From Ectobius pallidus (taxonomy: Eukaryota; Arthropoda; Insecta; Blattodea; Ectobiidae), in NCBI GenBank assembly GCA_964059195.1, contig CAXKWD010000004.1, positions 121,120,043 to 121,184,042 of the forward strand: DNA of 64,000 bases, in the 5' to 3' direction. Below are positions 1 through 11,753 of the stretch, piece after piece (within the stretch, counting starts at the first letter, position 1; every line of letters starts with the position of its first letter). The notes beneath the pieces were generated by a model that was not told the DNA's origin, did no database searches, and saw only the letters and a list, made by a program, of their open reading frames with translations. The position numbers and the translations under genes were made by a program.

Positions 1-103
1 TGTTCAGACAATTACGATATGATACTCATGTTTGTATCTACTTGCAGAAGATACTGAATACAATCATCATATTCACTTTAATCTGAATTCACATGTATAC
101 TCA

Positions 104-125
104 GTGTGTGTGTGTGTGTGTGTGT
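104..125. repeat. (TG)n microsatellite
   Basis: About eleven TG units lie in the intron upstream of the first exon in the window. Confidence 0.95.
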
Positions 126-212
126 ATCCACTGGATCTATGTGTCTTTCTAATGTCCTCATCTTCTCATGATGGAACTCATCTGGATCATAAAATTTACA
201 CTTTATTTTCAG

Positions 213-350
213 GTTCCTCAGAGGCAGATGTCCATAGCCATGCCAGGACATTGAAAGACCCATCATCTGACAGCATCACCTCCCTAATGTCTGTGTCAGG
301 ACAAAGCAACTGTTCATCTAGTCCCGTCAGTAGGCGGCATTCTGTTACAA
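213..350 (+). CDS. rols: TANC/rols exon 1 of window (Ser-rich segment)
   Basis: An acceptor AG at 211-212 follows a pyrimidine-rich tract, and the donor is GTGAGT at 351. The 138-base exon enters and leaves in phase 1, so it could be skipped without a shift. It encodes about 46 residues rich in Ser, Thr and Asp (SSEADVHSHARTLKDPSSDS, later SSSPVSRRHSVTS), a low-complexity disordered stretch of the kind found before the NTPase domain of TANC proteins. The assignment rests mainly on phase continuity with the next two exons, since the residues alone are weakly diagnostic. Confidence 0.75.
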
Positions 351-1040
351 GTGAGTATTAGTTACTTCCAACACTTCAAAACTAAGCAAATTTATAAAAT
401 TATGGCTGCATAAGAATATATAAATATATATCTGATCAAAGATTCTATTGACTTTCAGGTCCTAATATTCATTTTCACTAACGATTTTTTCCACTCCATG
501 TTTTGAAAAAATCGGTTAAATAAAGGTAGCGTTACAAAAATGATATGAAACCTTGGTAGTTAAAATTTGAATAACTGTACTAATATTTTAAAAGTACCAG
601 TAAGTTTTGTCTGAAGGAAGAGTATTTGACTGGTGTACTTGTAGACTAGCTTGGTTGAGCTTTGATGGGTGCAGGGAAGGACCTTCCTGATAATTCTCTT
701 TCAGGGGATTTCAATGAGGAAAGTATGAGATAAACATAAAGCTGAAATACCTGGTATTTAAATTTGTAGCAAATATAGAAGTTTGTATTTTATCCTTTTG
801 TTGCTTCCTTGGAATATGTGACTATTCATTTTTGAGCTGTATTGATTAGTCGAATGCCAATTCTCTTCCAGTAAATTTTTATTTATTTTAGAAGGATTCA
901 CTAAATATATATTTTTGGTTAACTAATTAAATACACAACATGATGATGCAGAGAGACACTGCTTATCGTATAAACACACACAACAAATTGAACATAAATC
1001 ATAGCCAAAAGACTTTACAACAAGACTACTCAAGCCATTA
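351..1040. other. Intron stretch, nothing recognised
   Basis: AT-rich intron DNA with no repeat, coding or RNA signal that I can support. A 5' boundary for the decayed LINE that follows could not be placed. Confidence 0.6.
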
Positions 1041-1049
1041 TAAATGTGA

Positions 1050-2590
1050 AGCCAAGACATAATGTATACAATTTTATTATAGAACCATGTGTCACAGCCT
1101 CATTATTATGGAGAAACCTGCACAGCATGGGTTTAGGCAAAAGAAAATAGCAGGCGGAAACTATGCTTATTCCCTTTGATGTATTGAATGAATACTTCAC
1201 AACTGTTGACTCAAAACCTGTAAACAAAATCCAGACAACAACTGAACTAGAAAATAAACCACCCCTAACAGAGACAAATTCCATTTCACTTACATAACTG
1301 AACTTGACATTAAAAAGTCTCTTAGAAGTGTAACCACGAAGGCAGAAGAAATTGACTGGATAAGCATCCTAATGGTATGCAAAATAATAGGCATTATACT
1401 TCTGTTTATCACACATATCTTTAATGCTTCCCTCATTCCCTCTGCCTAAAATTACATCTCCTGTTTATCACTCATATCTTTAATGCTTCCCTCATTCCCT
1501 CTGCCTAAAATTACATCTCCTGTTCTGCCCAAAGATTAACATTCCATAAGCATCCTCCCCATTCTGTCTAAAGCTTTGGAGCGTATAGTACATAAGAGCA
1601 CTAGCCGGACAGCCTAGACTGTGATGACTCCGGCCGCGGAAGCCTACAGACTTAGCTTACCCACTATTTGAACGACCACAAGCTAATGAATGAATATCAG
1701 TCAGATTTTTGCTAAAAGTCACCGAAGACATATGTGAGGCAATTGACAATCAATAACTGACAATATTGACTCTACTGAACTTCAGTAAAGCATTTAAGTC
1801 TGTAGACATCGGCCTACTCTTACTCAAGCTAAAATCTCATGATTCATCAGATAGTCTTACTGGATGGTTTGGGTTTTATCTTTGTTTTAAGTTTAATTAG
1901 TTCTGTTCGCTCTCCTTGGAGAGATTGTTTCGTCTGTAATGTACTGTCCCCCACAGCAAAGAAAGTCTTCGGAGAATGAGGCGCAGGGGAGGAAATTCCT
2001 GTTTTTACAGGGGTCCCTAACTCCTAATCGTTTTATAGTATACGGGACAACTCAGATCACCTGTTTCAGTTTACAGCCCATTCAGAAACATCTGGTCATC
2101 GTCAACGTCTGGTGTCACAATGAAAATTAAGCATGCAGCGGGACGCATGTTTTTTGAATAATCATTCTGTGGCATGTTTTCTCTGTCGCACACGTCCTCT
2201 GTCCTTCTCGCATGGGTACGAATCCACACATTCCTTCCATGGACTTACTCTCTGTTGATGGACGGTACGTCAATATGACCATATTTCACCCTCTCTGGAG
2301 TTCTCATCATGGCTACCTCTTCATGATCACAGAAAGCTACAATCTCTTTCAATACTCGACAAACTACTTTAACTAAAACTCCTCCTCACCTGGCCTGCCG
2401 TTTTCGTTACGTATCAGAGTACCTCAACCTCGGAAAAATATCCCATCAGAAATCTGCCTTATCTATTCCCCCTCAAAATACTGTACTTCATTATTCAAGC
2501 TTCACTGTCGAGACAGCTTGTCTGTGGAATTCCTTACCTGAGTATATAAAAGCCTGCTGAACACTCAGAATGTTCGAGATCAAGTTAGTT
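1050..2590 (+). pseudogene. Decayed non-LTR retrotransposon (RT and C-terminal remnants)
   Basis: Broken plus-strand fragments follow reverse-transcriptase order of an arthropod LINE: LLWRNLHSMGLGK near 1110, VLNEYFTTVD near 1180, ISILPILSKALERIVHK near 1540, LNDHKLMNEYQSDF near 1675, LLNFSKAFKSVD near 1775 (the block A region that carries the first catalytic Asp in active copies) and a late domain SSFTVETACLWNSLPEYIK near 2500. Many stops and shifts separate them, so this is an old dead copy. A 59-bp tandem duplication lies inside it. Ends and tail could not be defined. Confidence 0.75.
1402..1519. repeat. Tandem duplication, 2 x 59 bp
   Basis: Two adjacent 59-bp copies (1402-1460 and 1461-1519) differ at about one base. 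They lie within the LINE remnant, so the duplication arose after insertion and is fairly young. Confidence 0.92.
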
Positions 2591-2599
2591 AACCACTTG

Positions 2600-3470
2600 A
2601 CCACCAGTCATTAACATTTATATTATTATACTAATTTCATGTTAACAATTATTCATATTTTTGTATTGTCTCATTATTTTCCTTCTTCCTATTATTATTA
2701 TCATCATCATCTTCATCATCAACATTAAATATTATTGTTATTTTCTATCTTTCATTCCTTCTATTTAACCATGTTGAATTGAAGGGGTCGACAGAAGATA
2801 GTGCTAACTCTCTTTTTGTAGAAGTTGAGATTGTTGCACTTTTTATATTTTTTCTCAGTCACTATTTATTCCAATGTTTCTGAGCATAGACTAATTCTGT
2901 CAGTAACTCTTATTAGTAACATAATAGGCCTATGTATCAAAAGAAAGATAAAAATAAGATTTGCAGATTTGAGCTAACTTTAAAAAATGTAATATCTAAA
3001 ATGAGGTTTGTATGGGTTAGAACTGTCTTCCACTGACCCCTTTAATTTTTTCATTATTATAATTTAATATAATTTTAATTATAATTTTTATTAACTTAAT
3101 TTACATTAATATGTTTTGATTATTTATTCTTAATTAGATTAATTGGTAAAGTTTGAATGTATCCACCTCTGGTTAGTGGAAGAGAAGGTCATAACTACAC
3201 CAGAGGGAAATATAAATAAATTAATTAATATAAAAATTATAGCTCTTTTTTTGGGATCAAATTCTTATGAGGATAGAAAATAATTAAATTTCTTCAAAAC
3301 ATTGAAACGTGTTTCATTTTTAGTTAATGTTTATTATTGCAGTAGTGCCCATTGATCACATTTGCATAGTTCTATTGCATACTAGAAGGAAACCTTTTCT
3401 TTTATATCAGTACCACATACTGAAGAAAGCGTCTTTCATCAAACTTGAACAATCTGATCCATATCTTTTG
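2600..3470. other. AT-rich intron stretch
   Basis: Very AT-rich, with an imperfect ATT/ATC trinucleotide run near 2690-2745. No gene or element boundary was recognised. Confidence 0.6.
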
Positions 3471-3473
3471 CAG

Positions 3474-3581
3474 CTTCTCAGCCTGGACAAGTTGAGGAGC
3501 TGAACGTCTTTAAAAATCGCAGAGCATCAATAAGAAGGTCTGCCCGAACAGGGTCGGTCAAAGGACCAATAGATCCAAAAG
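3474..3581 (+). CDS. rols: TANC/rols exon 2 of window (basic linker)
   Basis: The acceptor is TTTTGCAG (3466-3473) and the donor is GTAAGG at 3582. The exon has 108 bases, phase 1 on both sides. It encodes a basic, Arg/Ser-rich linker (EELNVFKNRRASIRRSARTG) with several RxxS patterns that could be kinase sites (inference). No known fold is visible. It joins in frame to the preceding Ser-rich exon and to the NTPase exon at 7858. Confidence 0.8.
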
Positions 3582-3901
3582 GTAAGGAAGCATCTGTTCT
3601 TGAAGTACCGAGTTACCAGTAGCATAAATCCACGTGAAATGTTGATTTTTTCTGGATAATTAAGTTTTCTGGATTAGTAATACCTTACCTTTTTAAATCC
3701 TCTTATGTCAAATGTTTCTGCAAGTAATATATAGCTTAATCCATTTATATGTATATAAAATTAATATTTATATAAATATCTTCGTGATATGATGAGATAT
3801 TTCTTACTGGCAATTTTATCCTTAAAACATGGGGATTTCCTATACTGTACTGCATTGGTATCAGTCAAGTGGAAACGTCTTTGCTTAAAAGATGGTTTAC
3901 C

Positions 3902-5558
3902 ATATGAAGGGTACAGGGGAAGAAGGCGGAATGCCAAGAAAAATCGGAAATTTAGTTATCAAGCCCATCTGGTAGCTGACTGAGCACTCTTTTAGTGTTG
4001 CTTATGAAACCGGTGAAAAAAGTGTACTGTAAGGAGAAAATAGCAGTTTAAATTTCACCGTACAGGGAATGAAGGCGGAATGTCCATGCATCACAGCGAA
4101 ATAAGGCGGCGAGTCAGGAGACAATGGCACTTACTGTCCTCTAACGCTATCCTCGTCCGAGGCACCGCACCGGTGCGGGCTTTGAAATAAGGGAAATGCG
4201 AGTTTGCAAGTTTCTTAAAATGCAAGTTTGCATTGGCATTAAAGTTTCTTTAATGCAAGTAGGACATACTCATCAATAGTCGCATGCTGAAGTATATTTA
4301 CAAAACGTTGCCAAATGCCAGTCGGAAACGAGAGCAAAGAAATGCTGAAATTTCGTATTATATTACTATTGTTATTAGATTAATTTGGCAACAGAGTCTG
4401 CCATCTGCTTGGATTTAAAAGTGCAAGCTACTATTTGCCTGCAATAAACAATAATATAGGCCTAATCCGACCAGACCGCAAATGGAAATGCCGACAGGAA
4501 AATGACATGACAGTTTGACGCGTTAATTTCTAGGTGGTGTAATGTTACGTTTATCCAGGTTCCATTATTAGTAAGTGTTGTCTGACAATGGTAAAAAAAA
4601 AATAGAATTAAACTATTTTAATATGTTTAAAAAATTAACACAGAGTTTATATAATCTAAAAATCGGACCCTAGTAATGATATTAAAAATTAATCATTACC
4701 TTCAATTTTATGTGCCTAAGTGTTTCTATTTTACTAACGACACAACCCATGTTTGTTTACATGTAGAAATATTTTTTCGACCTTATACTGCGCAAAAAAT
4801 CAGTAATTCCTAAAATTTTAAAGAAAAATCTTTTCTACTCTTTTAATTTTTATAAAACTAATTATTACCTGCATTGCGTTTATTTTGTTTTAGATTTTAT
4901 CCCACTTTCAAAGGAGAAGTATGCAGATGTAAACCATTCGAAGAAATTTTGTTCCACACTGATCAGATGTTCTATCAGTCAATTCCTCATAAGGAATAAT
5001 TAATGTACGGAAATTAATGTCTCATAATGTAATTAATGTTTCATTGCAATTTTTAATAACTTAAAAGTTATGTAAAAATGTAGGCGATGACCACATAAAA
5101 CATAACTATACCTTTTCACCTACTACCTCAAAATGTTTGTGCATTTCATTGCATTTAACGATTTTTTTACACGTTTGAGTTAATTTCAGAACTTGATATT
5201 CACACCACGTGTACAAAACACATTATTGTTACTACAGATTTAAAATGTATTCATAATTGATTTCATACATCTGCGTTTAGAGTTCTCAAACTTTAAAAAT
5301 TGTATCCTGCAATGCTTTGATTTATTGACATTCCGCCTTCTTCCCCTGTACCGTTGGACATTTTATCGCATTTAACGATTTTTTTACATGATTGAGTTAA
5401 TTTCAGAACTTGATATTCACACCACATGTACAAAACACATTATTTTTACTGTAGAATGACAATGTATTCTGCGTTTAGAGTACTCAAACTTTAAAAATTG
5501 TTTCCTGCAAAACTTTGATTTATTGACATTCCGCCTTCTTCCCCTGTACCCTTCATAT
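3902..5558. mobile_element. Inverted-repeat DNA element with duplicated ends
   Basis: A perfect 32-bp inverted repeat bounds the element: 3902-3933 and 5527-5558, core GGTACAGGGGAAGAAGGCGG. ATAT is present at both outer edges and may be the target duplication, but it is palindromic. A second, inner pair of the same end motif lies at 4060-4084 and 5327-5351. The right inner segment (about 5136-5351) and the terminal segment (about 5354-5550) are two tandem copies of about 200 bp. There is no transposase ORF, so the element is non-autonomous. I do not recognise the superfamily. Confidence 0.75.
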
Positions 5559-5581
5559 CCCTATAATATAAAGCCACATGG

Positions 5582-5640
5582 CTGACTGACTGACTCACTC
5601 ACTCACTCACTCACTCACTCACTCACTCACTCACTCACTG
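5582..5640. repeat. (ACTC/ACTG)n tetranucleotide run
   Basis: Tandem GACT then CACT units of about 58 bp lead directly into the first 150-bp unit of the next array. Confidence 0.95.
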
Positions 5641-6250
5641 ACATTAATGTTTGCCCACTTCCAGATGAGCTAGAAACTTGAAATTTGGTACACGTATAGC
5701 TTTTAGGCTGTAAACCACAGGAAAATTCCAAAAAGTTTATTTTTTTAATTTTTAGCCCTAAAAACCCCCCGAGAAAGGGCACGCCTCGGCACACCGATAT
5801 TAATGTTTGCCCACTTCCAGATGAGCTAGAAACTTGAAATTTGGTACACATATAGCTTTTAGGCTGTAAACCAAAGGAAAATTCCAAAAAGCTAATTTTT
5901 TAATTGTTAGCCCTAAAAACCTCGCGAAAAAGGGCTTGGCTCGGCTCGGCTCACAGACATTAATGTTTGTCTAATTCCAGATGAGCTAGAAACTTGAAGT
6001 TTGGTACACGTATAGCTTTTAGGCTGTAAACCACATGAAAATTCCCCCAAATTTTTATTTTTTATTTGTAGCCCTAAAAACCCCCTAAAAAGGGCTCGGC
6101 TCGGCTCACTGACATTAATGTTTGTCCACTTCCAGATAAGCTAGAAACTTGAAATTTGGTACACATATAGTTTTTAGGCTGTAAACCACAGGAAAATTCC
6201 AAAAAGTAAATTTTTTTAAATTTTTAGCCCTAAAAACCCCCGAAAAAGTG
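5639..6250. repeat. Four tandem units of 145-160 bp, possibly Helitron-related
   Basis: Units start near 5639, 5798, 5956 and 6107. Each has ATTAATGTTTG, then the shared core AGCTAGAAACTTGAAATTTG, TAGGCTGTAAACCA and a run of Cs with AAAGGGC. Divergence between units is moderate. A tetranucleotide run followed by such units, with a GC-rich hairpin downstream, resembles parts of insect Helitrons, but no CTRR end or Rep/helicase sequence was seen, so the family is inferred weakly. Confidence 0.6.
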
Positions 6251-6337
6251 CTCGGTTTCCATGGCAACGGTATTCTCAAACTGTATTCACGTATGGCTCT
6301 GAAAGTTTAGAAATAATTATTTCCGTAAACCTAACGG

Positions 6338-6400
6338 GGTGGTCGAGATAGTAACGTCTTGGACTTGCGTTCTGAAGTCTCAGGTTCATCATAATTAAAT
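6338..6400 (+). other. tRNA-like promoter boxes, possible SINE relic
   Basis: An A-box-like TGGTCGAGATAGT and a B-box-like AGGTTCATCAT are spaced about as in a tRNA, with TTGGACTTGCGTTCTGAAG between them, which looks like a decayed anticodon arm. The B box is not canonical. Probably a SINE relic. Confidence 0.3.
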
Positions 6401-6884
6401 CCAATTAACATATTTTTGTCCAGAACTAACAAAATTTTCTTCTATCTGTTAAAGAAAATTCATAATTTATGTTCTTTAATAATATCTCGGAGATGAAGTC
6501 CCGCATTCTTTACAACATATTACAACCAATTTCACTTGTATTTTTCTATGATTTCCGTGGTCGTAAAGGCAAAAGCCAAATTGAATATTTACATACCATG
6601 AATCTTACTCGCATTTTCATCTTGTATCATGTCCACTTAAATTAATATCAGTTGAAATTTACTCCATAAAATACACCATAAATGTACGTACACTTCCAGT
6701 TGATCTAGAAAACTTAGACTTGGCAAACTGATACATATTAGCTTGCAACCGACAGGAAAATTCCGAAAAAATCCCAAAGTCCCACGTTTATTTTTTCAGG
6801 TTTAATGTGGCAAAAAAGGTAGTAGCCAATACAGCAGACTAAATACTATCTCCCATAGATCATTTAAAAAACCTTTCCCGAGAA

Positions 6885-6931
6885 CGTCAGCGGGGGTTTG
6901 GGGGCGGAGCCCCCAATGAGCGAAGCGAGTT
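6885..6931. other. GC-rich hairpin in AT-rich intron
   Basis: TTGGGGGC (6898-6905), a 3-base GGA loop, then GCCCCCAA (6909-6916) form a perfect 8-bp stem, followed by GAGCGAAGCGAGT. It may belong to the same mobile element as the tandem block at 5.6-6.25 kb. Confidence 0.6.
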
Positions 6932-7149
6932 GTAAATATAAAGCGAAAAAAGATATTGTCCATATCAAGGGTAAAGAAAGTTATGTGAGTGCATTACATT
7001 CGATTTTTATTTACGTGGATTTCTATCACTATTAGTGATTTGTAGGAATGGAATTCTGTCGATAGCCGCTCTCAGTTCACCGATACGTCAAATCCCACTA
7101 TCATGCAATTTCCCTAGTATAAATATATAAATTCAGTATAATAAGGGTA

Positions 7150-7395
7150 ATTAAACCACGGAGGTTGAAATGGACTGGACATGCACACATAGGTAAGGAA
7201 AGATATCTAAAAAATATTGACTGGGAGACCCGAAGGAAAGAGACCACTTGGAAGACCTAGACATAGGTTAAAGGAAAATGTTAAAATAGATTTAAGGGAA
7301 CTAAGATTTGCTAGGGATGGTTGTGTGGAGTTAGCACAGAACAGGGTTAAATGGCAGGCTCATGTAAGCAAGGCAATGAACCTCTGGGTTCCATA
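7150..7395 (+). pseudogene. 3' coding end of a non-LTR retrotransposon
   Basis: In two plus-strand frames the segment reads RLKWTGHAHIGKERYLKN and then RPLGRPRHRLKENVKIDLRE, with LAQNRVKWQ later. The WxGH...GRPRxR...DL pattern is the well-known C-terminal tail of arthropod LINE ORF2 proteins. A frameshift near 7235 and the lack of upstream RT show a dead, 5'-truncated fragment. Confidence 0.75.
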
Positions 7396-7857
7396 AAATA
7401 GATACTATTCCTTTAACTTGCTTAGGAATTATTTATTGCCAATGAGTAATTGCAAATATGTAATTATAAACAATACTCACAGATATAAATGTAAATGTTT
7501 AGGACTTGGATGCAAATGCAACAGTACTGCTTTGCCCCTAAGTCCCCCGATCCAATTTTTCCTATCTTCTTCATGGAGTGTTAAAGCCTCTCTACATTCT
7601 TCAGATCAATCTAAAAAGAAAAATCCACATCCTTTCGAAAGGAACCATCCTTGAGTTGTTACTAGGTCTATCAACATGACTTGATTGTGAGCCAACTTTG
7701 GGTTATGCAGAGCTTGAAATGGGAGTTATTTCTGAGAAACCTTCAATCTATTGATGTTGTATACAAAACATTTAAAAAGGTTCAGTAGTAAAGTTTAGTA
7801 TTATTCTTATCCGTAGTCTAATGGACCATCCTTTAAATTGTATGTTTCTCTTTGCAG

Positions 7858-8231
7858 TTCGGTTTGCACAGTATCGAGCTCCCCAACTTACATTGAAGCC
7901 ACTGTTCTTCGAGGTTCCCCTACAGGAACCTGATCCCTTATTCTTGGGGCGCCACTGGCTCATACGGGAAATGGAAGAGATACTGGGTTCATCTAGCCCT
8001 GGAGTACTGATATCAGGGAACCCTGGCACTGGCAAGTCAGCCCTCATTCTGCAATTGGTGGATTACAGCTGTTTTGGGAGGAGAAGGGATCCCACATACC
8101 AGCATGATCCTTATGTCTGCAATGGAAAGGACAGGCCATCTGGATCTCAGAGCATTTACTGCCAAATAAATCTAGTCTCCGAGAGGATCAGGCACCTTGC
8201 CTCACATGTTGTAGCATATCACTTCTGCCAG
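7858..8231 (+). CDS. rols: TANC/rols exon 3 of window (P-loop, Walker A)
   Basis: The acceptor is CTTTGCAG ending at 7857 and the donor is GTAATA at 8232. The exon enters in phase 1 and leaves in phase 0. It starts the NTPase module: LFFEVPLQEPDPLFLGRHWL leads into a canonical Walker A, GNPGTGKS, encoded at 8016-8039, followed by a hydrophobic helix (ALILQLV). The end, HLASHVVAYHFCQ, is the typical STAND-ATPase strand after the P-loop. The invariant Gly, Lys and Ser are all present, so nucleotide binding is likely retained. Similarity to TANC1/2 is strong across the whole exon. Confidence 0.95.
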
Positions 8232-8920
8232 GTAATAATTATTTTTGCTTATGATTACTATTTTTCCCTTTAGATTTGAAACTTATTACTCCTTTCAAGA
8301 ATAGATAGTTTAGTAATTATGACCATGTCCCTGTCCTAATATACATCTATCAGAACACATTTTTTAAACAAACTTGTAACATATACATTATATTCTCTTT
8401 TACAAATTCCAGTTAAGATAATTTCCATCTCCCATTTGTATTAATAGTGCAGTTTCTTTAGGTTTTCACTTCTATTTCTTTTTTTCCTTGTTCCTTGTTC
8501 CTGACAATAAAATAAAATACTATCATCTTCATCCATTTCAGACATGAGGAAAATACCCTGTTGAGTTGCTTTTCTGAATCCTATGATCCTACCCGAAGTC
8601 TAGCATACTTGTTGGTCATTTAGAACTTGTTATAATTAATTACCTTTAAAGACTAAGAATTTCCAGGACTTTTTACAGAATTGAAATGTGTAGCATAAAG
8701 CAATGAATAGTGACTACATTCAATATTTTTCCCCCAGTTTACATGGCTCATAAAAAACTAGAAAGTAATGCACTACAAACAGTGTTTTTTTAATATGTTT
8801 TGACCATTTCAATTATTTAACATGCAATTAAATTTGAAAATTATTTGTTCAAAATGACAACTACTTGCTTTGTCAGAATTTAGCATTTCCCTTTTAACTC
8901 AATTTATAACATTTTCAAGG

Positions 8921-9070
<150 letters not shown>

Positions 9071-9173
9071 CCCCCATCTAAAAGCTTAAATATAGATAAA
9101 CAGAAATGACCACCATCAAGTCTACAGTTAAATAGATAATATTTTAAATTTAGAAAACAAGATTTTCAAAATA

Positions 9174-9759
9174 CAGTGGTACCTCGAGATACGAGTGCCC
9201 TAACATACGAGTTATTTGAGATACGAGCTGTCGAGCGAGCAAAGTTTTGTTTTGAAATACGAGCGACATTTGAGATACGAGGAACGACCAGCTGCGACGC
9301 TGCACACGGCCTACCAGTTTACTGCGCCTGCGCCTCGTGCGTCTCGCGCATTATCCCACGTATTCCCCCAGTGTGCTTGTTTTCCTCGCTGTCGAAGCAT
9401 CTTTGCTTAGTTTTTCTAGGGCTTTGCGCTTTTTGTGCATTTACACACTTTATCACATTTCTTTTTATAACCATGGGTCCGAAGAAAGTATAACAAATAT
9501 GTATGTACACTTTATAAAACCAGTTTTTTTTGCTTTACATCCTCTTTTATTATGTTTTTATACAATATTTGTCATTTATAAATACATTTTTCTTATTCAA
9601 AAACACGTAACAAAAACAATTGGGTAGCATTTTTGGGGCTGGAACGGATTAATGGCATTTCAATTAATTTCAATGAGGAAAATTGCTTTGAGATACGAGC
9701 AAATTGACATACGAGCAAGGTTACGGAACGAATTAAACTCGTATCTCGAGGTATCACTG
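9174..9759. mobile_element. Tigger/pogo-type MITE, 586 bp
   Basis: The ends read CAGTGGTACCTCGAGATACG and, on the other strand, CAGTGATACCTCGAGATACG, with TA on both outer sides (9172-9173, 9760-9761). The terminal motif is typical of the Tigger branch of Tc1/mariner. Inside, a start context ACCATGGGTCCGAAGAAAGT at about 9470 gives MGPKKV then a stop, probably the remnant of a transposase start. No other coding sequence remains. More copies of the GATACGAG motif lie just inside both ends. Confidence 0.85.
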
Positions 9760-10535
9760 TATTTTAAGCCCTAAATTATTTTGATCATTCAAAATATGTA
9801 AATCAGGGCCATATTTCTGGCCATTTTTGTAGATTATATTTGGTAACTTTCACAAAAATTTTCATGAAATAATTTTTTAAGTAGTTTTTTTAACAATCAG
9901 AAAAGTGTGGTTTGTAGATTAGTGTGTTGAATTACAGAGGGGCTGACATTGTAGTTGCTTACAGGAAACAGCTGCAATTCAATACTTTGAAAAATAATTT
10001 TTGCACCAAATTAAACTTAAAAGTTGTTGCATATTTTAAAAATCTTTTTTAAAAATCAATTATTTGAAGAAGTTAAACTGTACCTATGACTGTACAATAC
10101 CATTCAAAAAGAAACCTAGCTTTAGGACTATAACCAAGTAGTTATTAAAATTTGGAAGAATGCTTCACTGTTTCCTTCACTGAGGGAAGAATGGCAAAGG
10201 AGGGAGCTTATGATCAGAATTTGGGGAGGGAGTAAATAGTTATGTTCAAACATATCGCAAAATGTGAGAACTTTCTTATTAACTTCTTTAGGTGTTTGTT
10301 CTATTTATGAAGTTTTTTAAACATGCGTTCATTAGTCTTCGTTTTCATGTTCACAAATTTAGTCCCTATTCTACTTTTAAATAAACAATTCATAACTAAA
10401 ATATTTTGGTTCTTGTTCTTATGTACAAGGAGAGTTAATTTTAGAGGAATTACTGAAAAAAGTAACTGGAGTAATTTGTAATTACTCATGCTACGTAGTG
10501 TAATATTGTGTTACTGGTTACATTTGTACTCATGA

Positions 10536-10700
<165 letters not shown>

Positions 10701-10872
10701 TGAAGGCAACCTACATTATACTAAGCAATAACCCATTATAATAATTGAGTAGCACATGTTATTGTTTTAACTTCAGTATTATTGTGAACCACCAGAATTA
10801 TTTAGATCCTATTTAAACAATTGAAGTCAAATTGTGAGCATAAACAAACAAGCTGTCAGATATTACCTAGAC

Positions 10873-11235
10873 CAGTGGTTCTCAAACTTTTTACTTATCG
10901 ATCCCCTTCCCGCTAAACAAGGGTGAAATCTATGAAAAACTGCTAGTTAAAGCTTACTCTGCCAGCTCTCTACAATCCCTAAACCCCAACTACAACTGTC
11001 ACTGTTCAAACTAACCCTGGGTATGCCTGCATATCATCACAACCCAGCTGAGTTAACATGTATTTCAATGGGTGGTTCAATACATCTCCCAAAATATTTA
11101 GCTACAGATGGCAGCAAATGACAGAGAACAGGGAACTTAAGATGTCTGTATATAGACAACACATGACACTATATGCTGACTCATTTTGAATCGCTTCCAC
11201 GGAGAATTTCTTTCATCTATTGGCATGCTAAGTGG
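10873..11235. mobile_element. hAT-like element, left end only
   Basis: CAGTGGTTCTCAAACTTTTT at 10873 is a common hAT terminal motif. No matching right end or 8-bp duplication was found before the next element at 11249, so this is a truncated copy and its right limit is a guess. Confidence 0.45.
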
Positions 11236-11248
11236 TGCATTGTATATA

Positions 11249-11753
11249 CCGTATTGGCCCGAATATAAGACGATGTTTTTTCCCTGAAAATGTGCTTTTA
11301 AAAACTATACTCGTCTTATATGCGCAGCCTAAGACTCAACAACTCTCCAATCATGAATGCAGCTGTGCACGTGTGTAGCGGCGGGGGATCCCCACGCAAA
11401 TGGCGTGCGTCCGATCCAAGGTCAAAGTCGCGCTGAAATTACCGAATTTTACCGAACTTTATTGTTCCCGAATTTGTGCTTCTCCTTGTACTGCACTGCT
11501 TGGCATCTCTATTCTCTATGCATAATGCTTTGTTTGACCAACAACATGGCAGACCATGTGGAAAAGAAAGCATCTTCATTGTCTCAATGCGTAAATAAAG
11601 ACGAGAGAAGAAGATACGACATGAACTTCTATCTTCTGTTTTATCTGAAGCAAAATGTACTAATAAGCTATTTTTTTTATTTTTTCGTAACTACCCTTCA
11701 AAAATTCAGGGTCGTCTTATATTCGAGGTCGTCTTATTTTCGGGCCAATACGG
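11249..11753 (+). mobile_element. TA-flanked inverted-repeat element, 505 bp
   Basis: The left end CCGTATTGGCCCGAATATAA and its near-exact inverse at the right end are flanked by TA on both sides. The right end also holds a second copy of the GTCGTCTTAT motif. Inside, an open start MADHVEKKASSLSQCVNKDE near 11546 may be the beginning of a transposase ORF. The interior is clearly related to that of the element at 14280, although the terminal repeats differ. TA flanks suggest Tc1/mariner-like transposition. Confidence 0.75.

Noticed and set aside
1030..1284. Minus-strand 84-residue ORF
   Set aside because: The plus strand here carries recognisable LINE remnants, so the minus frame is a chance shadow.
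5627..5887. Minus-strand ORF with an internal repeat
   Set aside because: It is a by-product of the tandem 150-bp units; the repeated peptide follows the DNA repeat and has no start or family signature.
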